Source: Pteria penguin (taxonomy: Eukaryota; Mollusca; Bivalvia; Pterioida; Pteriidae). Taken from it: a stretch of DNA of 64,000 bases. The translations under genes and the position numbers were made by a program. Position 1 is the stretch's first letter; each line of letters starts with the position of its first letter. Below, piece after piece: positions 39,470-51,196 of this stretch. The DNA is taken from the NCBI GenBank assembly GCA_035048485.1, contig CM068583.1:30435841-30499840 (forward strand). Reading direction: 5' to 3'. Under the pieces are notes generated by a model, which ran no database searches, had not been told where the DNA came from, and was given only the letters and a program-made list of their open reading frames with translations.

Positions 39470-41255
39470 GTTTTATACAGGGTATGGTTATTATATTTTT
39501 CGTTCTCAAGAGGTTGAATTATGTAAAAACTTGCAATCGCAAGATTTATTGATAGGCGGGTTCGGCGATGGAAAGAAATTGCAGTGTTCCCACAATCCGT
39601 TATAAGACAAAAGTGGTAGCGAGACTCGCAATAAATCATTGACTTTATCATCGAAGTCATTGTGGTTGTATTGCTGATTGAACCTTGGCAATAGCTTACA
39701 CACAATTACTTCATTTACCTTGAAGCGGTAGTGCAAAGTTGTAACCACCGCTTTGAAACAACCCACTTTGAAAAAATTACGCATTTTGAAAAAAAATTTC
39801 AAATCGCGTTAAATTTTGAACAACCGTAACACGTTTTGAATTTTTTTTTTCAAACTGCGTTAAATTTGGGACTGCCTCAACTCGATTTGAAAAATTGTTT
39901 CAAATTGCGTTGAAATCAGGTACAGCTCAACACAATTTGAAAAAAATTCATATTGCGTTAATGGAGTACATGCATTTTATTTTTCATTTCGCGTCAAATT
40001 GCGCTTTGGTTCAGGAAAGATGATTAAACTTGTTTACTGGTTATAGCTTCATGCATTTATACAGAATTTACTCTGAAATTGCTTTGTTGGGTTTGATAAA
40101 CCTTAATGGGGATAACGTACTTATGGTCTCCTACAAGTACTTTGGTATTACGACCACATCTGCCAAGTGATGGATCCAGGGTGGGGCCTAATAAGTAGCA
40201 AAGTAATGCCTGTTTTGACAAACTTCTTCAGACTGGATGACTTCATCAGCAAACACAATGAATACCAATGAACTTAAATCATGTGTGCAAAAGTGTTTGT
40301 TGTGTTTGGTTTCATTTGCGATGTAATACATTTGCCGATGAATGGTGCTTAGGCGAGGAATATAGACCCACTTAGGCCTCTTGTTTAAACAGTGTCAACA
40401 GGGCGCAATTCCAAAAATAGATCAACAGTCTCATTTATTATATGTCATAACTTTGACTGAAGGTCATATCTCGAAGTTGAAAGTCACAATGCACAGTCGT
40501 AACAAAATAATATATATATTATTAAAGCAGTTACATATTATACTCGTGTATGGAGCCGTAATGTACAGAGACGCCAAACCTCGTAGTATAGTTGGCAATT
40601 ATCTAAGTGTAAAATATGACCTTGATACATGGTCATATCTCCCAGATCCAGGTCACAGTGTCCCGTGGAACTAAAATTATGTCCGGGTCATATTCCTATA
40701 CATCCGTAGTGGTAACCTTTCAGGTAATCCTATCAGGATTTATGACCCTATCAACCGGATTATGGGTCCCCTTTTTTCAAAATGCGTCGAAATAGGTCTG
40801 TGTAACTCTATTTGAAAAAAATAGGGTTTTTTCAAATCGCGTTGAGGCAGTCCCAAATTTAACGCAGTTTGAAAAAATATTTCAATATGCGTTACGGTTA
40901 TTCAAAATCCAACGCGATTTGAAAAAAAAATTCAAAATGCGTAATTTTTTCAAAGTGGGTTGTTACACCGCTTTTATTTCAGACGCCAGTTCTTCGGGAG
41001 AATCCCGAATCAAAACGTCGTTGCCACCCGCTATCAAAATTATCATTTGTGGTCTAAATTGTTCTATATATTCTGCTTCATACTTCAATATACCGCTTAC
41101 CAGTCTGCCACCTACACCTCTGAATTTAATAAGGTGTGTGTCTGGAAGGCCTAAATCTGGCTGATTTCTATTATCCGTGTCGTCTTTAACGAAATTTTAA
41201 AGAAGCTACGCAGAATAGAATGACCTACCACGAGAATTTTCGTTTTATTTTCCAT
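39470..41255 (-). pseudogene. SGNH-hydrolase-like gene, split and frameshifted
   Basis: Minus strand. Start at 41255, with block I KILVVGHSILRS (nucleophile Ser in GHS). A frameshift in an A-rich run near 41195 follows, then block III MIILIAGGNDVLI (Gly/Asn) at about 41015. The frame enters the inserted element at 40965 and resumes at about 39745 with VTTLHYRFKVNEVIVCKLLP. The terminal D-x-x-H block expected near 39550 is not intact. SGNH enzymes are esterases or lipases. In mobile elements their role is unproven. The gene is dead here. Confidence 0.65.
39755..40965. mobile_element. Nested MITE-like element with 9-bp target duplication
   Basis: The direct repeat CACCGCTTT occurs at 39746-39754 and 40966-40974. 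The termini are inverted (CAACCCACTTTGAAAAAATT on the left and its complement on the right). Inverted similarity extends for about 170 bp per side in AAATTGCGTT/TTTGAAAA-type repeats. The core contains a GGTCATATCTC-bearing fragment but no gene. An 8-9 bp duplication would fit the hAT group, but no hAT gene is present. Confidence 0.85.
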
Positions 41256-41662
41256 TTACGCTAATGAATGAATCAGAAGATACAATAAATGGTAAATATA
41301 ATATTCTTTTTCTAGTTAAAAGAATTGAATATTAGAAGATCAGAATTAAAGACTTGCTTACCAGAAAGTGGAATTTTAAAACTTAAATTTTCCCAGTAAA
41401 ATAAAGCACTACCGAATCTTTAGACGACCCAAGCGAAAGTGCCGAAAGCGCGGGCTTGGCCCTATGTCCTAAGCTGGGAAAGTGTTTGATCGGATGTTGC
41501 AACCAGTTTCATCGCATCCTCCTAATATGGTCCGACCATGCCACCCTCATGATCATCGCGCAAGAGAGACAATTCTAATTCAACAAATACAATAAGCAAA
41601 GGAAATACACATATCTCTAAATATAAAACTCTTTAAGTTATTCTACTTAAAGATTATTTATA

Positions 41663-42446
41663 GCTGACCCAATTTAACAATAGGAATCACTCGGTCAATC
41701 TATAGCTGACCCAGTCTTAGCTTTGAAACTTCACTCATGGATACCTTGTGGAATGCGACTTCATTTGGGACTATGATCTTTTGACCTATTTTTCAAAGTG
41801 TACAGTTACAGTTTGAAAATAAAAACTACATAAGTCAAAATACGAAAAAGAGACTATCATAATTTAGGCATTATGTGATGCAAATCTCGAGAAGCAGAAA
41901 ATATAAAACATTTTACCTAAAAAATGACGTTTTCCTAGAAAATCCGATCGAACTGAGGGACTTAGATTTAGCTTTTTGCAAATGGAATTCCCCACTGTAA
42001 ATCAGGTGAATAAATACCTTATCAAATGTACATAAATTATCCCCATATGGATATCAGATCTTGTCATCTTGTGACAAAATGTCCTCGAAATATATATAAA
42101 AATAAATTAGTTTGGTAGTGAAAATGCACTATGTTTATTTCAAATTTCCTTATTTATATAGTTTTAGGAATAGCTTTTCAATGAAATCTGAAGTCGTATT
42201 TTCTTTCCTATATCTCGGCGTAGATTTGATGCGATATGTACCCAATTGGGCCTCTTGTTTATGTTTTGAAAAAGTGTGTTCCAAGAATTCTTTTATAACA
42301 CATTCATGGATGAAATTAAGAAATATTACATAGAAATCTAGTAACATATACCATCTTAGTCCAGGGTCCAGCGCCATAAACTGAGAAAATACTTAAAAGT
42401 CAATTGGTTAATTTTCATTTATTTCATTGTCAGATGTTCTAATTGA
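41663..42446. other. Intergenic, no gene seen
   Basis: Unremarkable AT-rich sequence. GCTGACCCA(A/G)T is repeated at about 41663 and 41704. The overlapping open frames at 42112-42377 on both strands show no domain pattern. Confidence 0.4.
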
Positions 42447-43205
42447 AGCCGGCGTGGCCTATTGGTATTGCGCTCGCCTCCTGTTCGAGAGGCCGAGGTT
42501 CGAGTCCCGTCGGTGTCCTGTCTTTCGGATGAGATAGTAAAAACCGAGGCCCCTTGTCGTGGTACCGTTGGGTGCAGTCCTAACCTTACATTCAAGTGCA
42601 TTTCAAGTTTAGTTTTTCGTCCTGAATACCAGTCATAAAGTTTAGTCAAGTGCACTTGATATCAAGTTTACTTGAAAGTAATTCCGTCATCAAGTTTACT
42701 ATCACGTGACACCAAGTTTACTTTTCACGTTTGTTTATTACAGTTATCCAGTTCGGTTTAACACGATAGACATAATTGTCTTTATATGTACAATTGCATA
42801 TTTTACATAGAAAAAAATTGTTTTAAGAGAAAACTATAGTAAATTTACTTGTATAATAGAAAGTAATCTAAACTTGAAGTGCACTTTGAGTAAACTTGAA
42901 ATCAAGTTTAGTACTAAACTTGGAATCAAGTTTACTACTAAACTTGATTCCAAGTTTAATCTGTTGTCGCCAAGTAAACTTGAAAAGCAGTCATAAAGTT
43001 AACTTGAAGTGCACTTTATGTAAGGTTAGGACTGCACCTTACAGTATTTACTGTATGCATGTCACGTTAAAGATCCCTCACTGCTTCGGGTGGGTTCTTT
43101 GCAAAGGTCAAAATTTGTATGCCCCGCATCAGGCAGATGCCGTCACCATATACGTGAAATATTCGTGGTCTGACGTTAAACAAAAATCAGTCAATCAGTC
43201 AAATG
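42447..43205 (+). mobile_element. tRNA-SINE family B split by a palindromic MITE
   Basis: The SINE head and body (GCCGGCGTGGCCTATTGG, then TGTCCTGTCTTTCGGATGAG) occupy 42447-42570. The SINE tail (CTCACTGCTTCGGGTGGGTT and ACAAAAATCAGTCAATCAGTC) resumes at about 43039-43205. In between, 42571-43038 starts GGTGCAGTCCTAACCTTACA and ends with its exact complement. Interior CAAGTTTACTTGAA-type motifs form further imperfect palindromes. The inner piece is thus a MITE inserted into an older SINE. Confidence 0.9.
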
Positions 43206-43899
43206 TTCTAATTAACTGTCATGCAAAACGGTTTGATTCCATTAATGAATAGAATAATATTCAATAAAATCCAAGTCCAAATTATTGATTAATTATTGTT
43301 GAACAGAGGAATTTGAATACATGAATTGAGCATTTTCTCATTTTATGGCGCTGGACCCAACTGACTACATGTAAGTAATTGGAAAGTTCAGATGATACAA
43401 GCTGATTTTCATACAAAAGAAAAAAGAGGAGTTACTGGCTCAGTTATGTGGCAGAAGTCACCATGGAGCTATACAATACTTGAATATAAATAATATATTA
43501 GAACATATAACACATTACAAAAATATTTGATTGTAGTGCAATTACGATACCGACTTAGGACGGTCATTTAATTTGACAAAAGCCGAACAAATGGTGTGGT
43601 TAACCGGTTTACGGGCCCACCTTCCCACTCACCGTAACAGCAGAACAATCAAAGGACGTACATTAAAAAAATTATAAATAATCCTCCATGTAAAGAACAA
43701 GGGTCAACAGGTCTCGCATATTGAGAGGTCATAAAAATATAAACACGTAAGGTATTGTATAACACATAATGGTATAAAAATATATGCGACATCAACATGA
43801 TAAACCGTGCTCTGCCAGTCTGAAAGCGAGCTAAGACCCTAGATCTGTAGGAGTCCCGACTAACAGTCAGAGGGGACGAGGCTCAGGACCATGTCTCCT
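43206..43899. other. Intergenic, no gene seen
   Basis: AT-rich sequence. The right-hand part (from about 43560) may belong to the 3' end of the Penelope-type element read on the minus strand. Confidence 0.4.
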
Positions 43900-45300
43900 C
43901 TGAAAGAGGTTTGGACAAGGCCCGTCATATAGTCCCCACCGCCCTATTAGTCAGCGTGCAACGTTCAAGTAAAAGTCTGTATAAGGCTGTAGAGGGGCCA
44001 AATACAAGACCTATGGTCTTTTTGATGATCTCAATATCATATTGTCTATTTAGAAGGCGTTTGACTATTTTATTACATGATAAATTACGTTATCGGAGCC
44101 TTTTACTTTCCTTAGTTTATATACGAGATCACCGTAAAAATAAGGATGGGAAATTCCATTGGATACATACTGTTGAAAAGAAATATTTCCAAATTTAGAT
44201 TGAAGTTCTGAATAAGATCTGAAGAATTTGCCGAATGTTTTTCTTAGATTGTGATATCTGTAACCCTGAGTTAAAAGTTTAGTAGTAATTTGTAAATTTC
44301 GTTTATGAAAGTCCAAAACATCGGTGAAGCCTCTGACAAATCGAACTAATTGAGAAATATAGATACCATATGATGGGAGTCGAGGGACATCGCCATCCAA
44401 GTAAGGGAAATTTACAATAGGAAATCCAAAATCCTCACGTTTATCATAAATATTAGTATATATTAGGTGGTTGATAATTTTGATGTTTAAATCTAAGAAA
44501 GGTGTAGATTTATCTCAAGTATTAGCTTTATTCAATGTGAGCTCTGGTGGATATATTTCTGATATAAATTGTTCGAATTCAGGGTTGTCGATAACCAAAA
44601 TGTCATCCAGATATGTGCAAGTATTATTAAATTTGTCAATGAGGTCAAAACGTTTTGATTCTTGAATGGAAACCATAAAATGCCTCTCATAACAATAAAG
44701 AAATAAATCTGCTATCAGAGGCGCGCAGATAGTACCCATAGGAATCCCAAATATTTGTTGATATATCTTGCCATCATATTGCACAAAAATATTATTCATG
44801 AGAAAATCTAGTGCTTTACATAATTTCTTGCAAGTCCAGTATTTATATGAAGTATATTGTTTGTTGGAAAAGGATCCGGAGTTATTGGAAGTACATATGT
44901 ACGTTTTAGATTCTCTGTGAAAACACCATTGTATAAGGGACAGCAACTTGCTTTTAATCAAATCATGAGGCAGAGATGTATAAAGTGTAGAAAAATCAAA
45001 TGTAGAAATTTGAGTCGCTTTGAAATTTAGCGAAAGAAGTTTGTCTATAACTTCATGAGAATTTTTGATCGACCAAAAGTAATTGATGTTACGATTATGA
45101 AATGCGACATCACAATATTTGATAATATGATTTTTATAGCAGTTAGAGCAGACGTAATATGCTTCGATAGTACCGTAGTGGAGTAGTGGCTAGAATTAGA
45201 TATGAAACGTGATTTATATCGACTTTTATGTAGTTTTGGGAGCCAATATATGGTTGGTAGATCAGATTTTGAAGTCGGACATGGTCATGAGGTGATTTTA
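43900..45300 (-). pseudogene. Penelope-like element reverse transcriptase, decayed
   Basis: Successive minus-strand blocks follow the Penelope RT order. They are LPTIYWLPKLHKSRY-type sequence at about 45215-45260, STFDFSTLYTSLPHD (motif A) at about 44965-45005, FGIPMGTICAPLIADLFLYC at about 44690-44750, TYLDDILVIDNPEF (catalytic YLDD) at about 44575-44620, and in another frame LPSYGIYISQLVRFVRG and GYRYHNLRKTFGKF (44400-44065). Frameshifts near 45200 and 44450 break it. Upstream at 45300-45420 is a short tandem repeat of TTTGATGTTTAAATCTAA. No GIY-YIG endonuclease domain is visible in the window. The family-level call rests on remembered similarity of these blocks to Penelope-like elements of marine invertebrates. 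Confidence 0.85.
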
Positions 45301-45420
45301 GATTTCTTGTTTAAATCTAAGATTTGATGTTTGATGTTTAAATCTAATTTGATGTTTAAATCTAAGATTTGATGTTTGATGTTTAAATCTAATTTGATGT
45401 TTAAATCTAAGATTCCTACA

Positions 45421-46090
45421 AAAATCTTAAGCTTTTCTCCAAATGTTTAGGAAGGTTCTAATTAGAATTTAGAACTGGGCGTTTTGCAGTATGAATGAAA
45501 CTTAAATGTAGACTGAACTTTGACAATGTTGGCCAAATATGTACCATATGTACCAATGTGACTTCAGTTTGACTCAGATTTTTCAACAAAAGAGGTGTAC
45601 TGTAGCAACGACTTTCCTTTAAAGTAACCAACCCTACTCCTCATTAACTGATTCTTAAACCAATGTCACATAAAATAACCTCCGCTCTCGTCACCAACAT
45701 ATATACATACATTCTTTTTAAAATGAATTTCAAAAAGATCTGTACAGGACATTTTTTCAACAACCGAACATTCAATACCTTTCTATGAGTTTACTCAAGC
45801 TGTGACAATGAGCACAATTTTATCACGAGCTGAGACAGGTGTACTACAATACATATACCAGAGAAAGCGACATTCGATTTGTGTACCAAAATATCGCGAA
45901 GACCTGTCTACAGTAATGTGTAGCGAAAATCAGTCGAAAAAAATGATTTAAATGCACTGCAAGGAATTCCCTCTCGCGATCGCCTACCACTTGCCAAGGC
46001 TATGTTTCATTATCCACGGAAGTGAAACAATCAAAAATAGATGATAACTCGTACTACACGCATTGTGTGTGTTCAACATCTGTGAACGAA
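45421..46090 (+). promoter_or_regulatory. 5' flank / 5' UTR of receptor gene 2
   Basis: Sequence directly upstream of the gene 2 start codon. It contains GGAAGTGAAAC at 46018-46028, which matches the Ets-IRF composite consensus GGAANNGAAA. With GTTTCA at about 46004 it forms a loose inverted GTTTCA/TGAAAC pair. No clear TATA box. Whether the motif is in the promoter or the 5' UTR is unknown, and a match of this length can arise by chance. Confidence 0.3.
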
Positions 46091-46181
46091 ATGTATAGAA
46101 TTGACATATACATCACAAACTTGATTCTGAATTTATTGACGATTTTGTTAGCTGTAGAAGTGGTCACTATCTCTTCGCAAG
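46091..46181 (+). CDS. Receptor gene 2, first coding exon: signal peptide
   Basis: The ATG at 46091 opens 30 codons plus one base before the donor CGCAAG|GTAAGG, so the exon ends in phase 1 like all other exons of this receptor. The product begins MYRIDIYITN, followed by a hydrophobic core (LILNLLTILLAV) and a polar region (EVVTISSQ), which is a typical signal peptide with cleavage near residues 22-28. An in-frame ATG also exists upstream (within the open frame starting near 46022), but the peptide from 46091 has the best signal-peptide shape. The next exon of the gene is at 52836. The matching exon of gene 1 should lie about 6 kb left of the window. Confidence 0.75.
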
Positions 46182-49100
46182 GTAAGGATTTATTATGGTT
46201 TGTTAATAAAAAAATAGGCATAGGAAATTGTAAACGAACTATCTATAACACGACTTCTTCATATACTGTATAGGAAATCAAAAACAGATTGGCATGTACC
46301 CTTAACTAGGAACTATTACAGGAAAATAATAGTCAAATAAGCAAACAAACTCTTAGATTGTAGTTCAGTATAGAAATGTGTATAACTTCACAACCAAAAA
46401 CTATATATCCGAAATCAATCATTTTGACGAATGCATCGATCTGACCAAATGGGAAGTAAATGTTAAATACAAAGAGTGGAGTACATATGTTTCTTAGTTA
46501 TATGAAATCATACCCCACTCCCTTCTCAAAGAAATGAACAAAATCTAGGACGTCATTGTCCTTCATCTCAGATTTAGTCAAGAATTGTAATGTGTGATAT
46601 GTGGGCTTTTTCTTCCCATTATACTTTTCTTATGTGTACACTACAGAGAATGCGGATTTTCCAGTATCTCCGCGTATGGCGGCTGACTATTTTGAAGCGG
46701 ACTATCACGTTCACATCGCCGCAAATCATCGCACACCACTTCGCCACCGCGATGGTCGATCGTGGTGATTCACCACAGCATTGCGGTTGATTGCCGCTAT
46801 ACATCGTAATTATATCTATTGAACATACATTTAAGCATCTTAAAATATTGTCTATTTATCGAGGTGTAACACGAGCGGTTTTGCTTGAGGGTTATTTGTA
46901 GACCTATAAATATTGCAAGTGTTTTGGAGGGTTATTATTCGCTGAATAACCTTTAAAAATGTCTTGTCGTTGGTCATCCAAACCCGTCAACCATTTCCTT
47001 GTACGCTATGAATACGTCAGTATGTTTCAAATCCGATTCAGGCGACACTTCCGTGACATAGATTTATTTAAATTATCATTACAAAATACAATTTTTCTCA
47101 CGATTTCACAAATTCAAGAAGCAATCTAAATTAAGCATTGCTATTTATTTCGTACTTACCACGTATATGCTGCAAATACAGAATAAATAGAAACGCTTTT
47201 AACCAAATTGTCGTCAAAGTAAACTCGAACTCCTGTCTTTCTACAAACAAAATCATCGAAAGTTATTTTTTCTGTCCACCTTTTTATTATCTTATAATAC
47301 AGGTACTTGTCTTAGATCCCTTTTCATTTTTACGCAAGATGGAATAAATCCAGTTAACACAAAACAATTTAAAAACATTTCCAAAACATTTAATAAATGC
47401 TTCGAAAAGATTTTCATAGACTGTTTTATTCACGTGATTTTGAATGTTTTTTTTCACATCTTTAAAACGTTTTTGATAAACATTTTAAATAAACGTTTGA
47501 AAAACGTGTTTTGAAAATATAATTCTCATACCTACACCACGTTTTCAAAACATTTTTGAAAAACGTTTCTGTAAACCTTTTTGTCATGTCTTCAAAACAT
47601 TTGTGAAAATGCTTTGAAGCAATGTTCTTAAAACCTTTTAAAAACTTTTTTCATTTAAAACTGTCTTTTTAAAAAATTCTGAATGCCTCATCTGCAGAAA
47701 AGTTTGTCAAAGTTTAAAAACAACGTTTCATACATATACATTTCATTTTATGTAGAGAGAGAATATAGTATTCTTTTGATACTTTGAACAAGGAAAGCTA
47801 AGATGAGAGTGCTATAGAAATATTTTAAGTTGGCTCTTATCTTAGTATATCTTTCTTTTAAAATAATAATAGTAACATCTCATCACTTGAAATTTTTATT
47901 CAAACTAATTTAACACAACTTTCAATCCAAGTCGTCCATTTGCTCCTCCTCAGGACACGTACCCCTCCTTTCTTCTTTTCCTCTGAAAGAAGGATAAAGG
48001 TGTTAGATGTATAATGAACCCTTTTTAGATCTTCATAGATATAACGTTGGACTTTAAAGTTGACAAATCATTCTGAAGCATTCTATAAAAGAAAGCCTTT
48101 CACCGAAGGATTTTCTAAAAATAACATTATTCCACTGACATAGGGGTAGTTAAAGTTTCTATCGAACCCTATGGGAAGTACCTATGTTTTGTTTATATTT
48201 TTTTCAATAAGGACACAATTTATAAATACCTCCCGGTGAACAGCTCATGCAGTAATATCGTTATTCATCAGGACTCACGAATAAACGAAAGCTCACCCAT
48301 CACAATTTCTGCATTTTAAATTTTTCATATTTTCAACAAGGGGAGTTAACTCTGATACGGGCATTCATATTGTGCAATCCCCAATTTTACAGTCAATAAT
48401 ATCAATACCGTCTAGGACAACATAGATATCACTATGACATAGAACCATAGTACACAGTACAAACGTTGATGTCTTATTTCGTAGAGGCTAATTATAGACC
48501 ATTCTATTGGACAGTTACTCATTAGTTATCTGCCCTTTACCGATAGGTGTCGCGGTCGTCCCGCCATTACGGTACTGAAAAAAGCTATCGAGATAGTAAA
48601 ATGACCTATGAGCGTAGTGGTTAAAACAATATTTTTGTTTATTAATGTTTAATTTAATGGTCTCATCGGTGACTAGGATTGAAAATTAATAAACGTGTTT
48701 GTTTTTATAGTCCATTATAAATTTCAGTTTAAAATTTAAATACAATGTATAAGGAAAAAAAAAAACAGAAAAAGAAAAGTAACCTTCCTCCGGCCTTACC
48801 AAAAATGTTGGTCACCAAGTTATTTATTCAGTAATGAATGATGTATTTATGTATTACAGATTAATTAGATAATTATTAAATAATAATAAAACTTATTAAA
48901 TACATAACATAGACATAGACTACTTTCAAAACATAGTCTATGTTTCGGCAAATACCAATATCAACACACAGACTATTTCGAAAACGAAGATTTTTCGTAA
49001 CTTTTACTCAGAAAGATTATCACTAACTTTCAGCAGAGACATAAATACATATGTATATCAGTATGCAGATTAATTGTTGTATTCGGGGATGAGAAATATC

Positions 49101-51165
49101 ATCTACTTAACTATTTCCAAATTCAGGCTTTCCGTATTTGCAAAACCTGGGGTTGAAAGTTTCGGAAAATCCTTTAAAAAATTTCGTATACATATATGAT
49201 CTTTTGGAACATGACCTGCAGTTTTATGAAAATTGAATTCGCAAGTACCGAAATCAACTTGTCCAAAATAATTTAGATAGGCAGTGGCGGATTTAGGGGG
49301 AGCGGAGGGGTCGCTGGCCCCACCCCTGGCAGTGACCCAAAATTTTACCAAAACCCTGTATTTTGGCCAATTATCGACCCCTCCCCCCGCAAAGGGGGCG
49401 CTGGATCCGCCATAGGATAAAAACGAATGTCAATTCACTGCATTACTTCCCTCGTGTATGCAATGTTAATTAATTTGCTTCAATCAACATACACGTGTAT
49501 CAATAATAGTCTTACGGATGATGGGGTTAAACAGCCGACATAAATCCAGTAAATTTATTGCGTAATACAGACGACAGTTTCTGGAATGTAGCTTTAACTT
49601 TTGCCAAAGATACCTATGCCGAGATATTACTGACCCTAGGTGATAACCTGGTTTTACACCTGTTACATAATCCATTTTCTGTTAGTACAAGCTACCACTC
49701 GACATAGGGACATGGATCGAAGTAACAATCATGGGAATCATCAGATATTTATGTATCTGAAATAATTTAATTTTAATAGATCAGTACTAAACAGTGTATA
49801 TTATTCATAAAAACTCGCATTATAAGCGGTAAGATTGAATATATCTCCGTTTTCTTTAGGTTTTGTAAAGTAATGTTACTAAGGCAACCCATGGCAAATA
49901 GTCTGTATTTCACTTATAATCACTGTCAAAACTGCAAAAACAACTTAATAAAAAAAAAAAAAAAAACAAAACAAAACAAATGAAAAAAAAAAACCCAAAA
50001 CACATTGGGTAGTATCAGCTGATGCAAGGACTTGTAAACTTGTTTAAAAGTCATTTACTAATGATACGAGACTAGGCTGATGATAGCCATATTCAGTACC
50101 ACGACTTTTGACCTTATGACCTTGAACTTGGACCTACTTTTAAGAAACTTTAACTTTGGCTATATCTTTTGAATTAGTAGGGACAGAGCTCTGATACTCC
50201 ATATATAGGTTCTTTATGACAAATGCTTTCAATTGATGCCATGACTTTTGACCGTGTGACTTTGGCCTTGTTTCGAATTTGCCTTGCAATTCGGTCATAC
50301 CGTCTTTAGCGGTTTCTTGTTTCATAGGATGTTTTATTTTGAGATAGAATTTAGTAATCGTCATTTATAGAAGAGAAACATATAAAGTGGCAATTGCATG
50401 CACTACACGACTCAGCGGTAGATCAGAACCACTTTACTCTACCACCAGTCTGTATATGTGTCAATAGTGAGTCCACTTTAGCAATGTCTTTGTTGCAGCT
50501 ATTCCAGATGTATATGTAACACTATAAATTTGCTTGTGTGATTAAGCTGTTGAATTGTATCATAGAAACTCCAGCTCCCGAAAAATGGACCTATTTTTCC
50601 TCAATAAAGTTCGTTAAAAATGCATAGAATAATAATAACAAGATGTGTTTGTGAAACACTAATGCCCCTGGCGGCACCAAAGTCCCAAAGATTATTTTTA
50701 GCTTGAAGGTCATTGTCAAGGTCAAAAGGTCATCGACCTTGCTGTCATTTGAAAGGGCTTCATTAGTTGAGTACGCATGCCAAATACATGTATGAAGTCT
50801 GTATCCCTCACAGTTTAAAAGTTATAGCCATAGTTAAAGTTGACAAAAGACAGACAGACAGACAGACAAACAAACAAACAAACAGTCAGACAGGACTATC
50901 CATCCGGGGCATAATAGTAATAATAATAATGATAATAATAAGAATAATAAGGAATAAATAAATGAATTTATATCACGAAATATATATTATATTTGAAGTG
51001 AATTTGTAGTACAAGTCTGACTTACTTCCTATGGGATGAACAAAGCAGATGCTGGCACCATATAATGACATGATCAAGAATCAAATTAAATCAAACCTAG
51101 TGCGTATAAGGAAGTGAAAGCGGGTTTTTGTTTGTTTGTTTGTTTGGTTTTTTTTTTGGTTTTTG

Positions 51166-51196
<31 letters not shown>

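Larger units (their letters stand above)
39169..41662 (-). mobile_element. Inverted-repeat element carrying an SGNH-hydrolase gene
   Basis: The left arm, 39169-39440, and the right arm, 41375-41662, are inverted copies of about 275 bp. Shared strings include GGAGGATGCGATGAAACTGG and CTTAGGACATAGGGCCA. The right arm has about 14 extra bases near 41440. Between the arms is one decayed SGNH-hydrolase-like gene on the minus strand, split by a second element at 39755-40965. Inverted terminal repeats plus an SGNH gene would fit a DIRS-type or other tyrosine-recombinase element, or an unclassified transposon. No recombinase, reverse transcriptase or integrase is present. Target duplication was not identified. 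Confidence 0.75.

Noticed and set aside
42112..42377. Overlapping 73- and 75-residue frames on opposite strands
   Set aside because: No family pattern, no splice sites in receptor phase, and mutual overlap. Likely chance frames.
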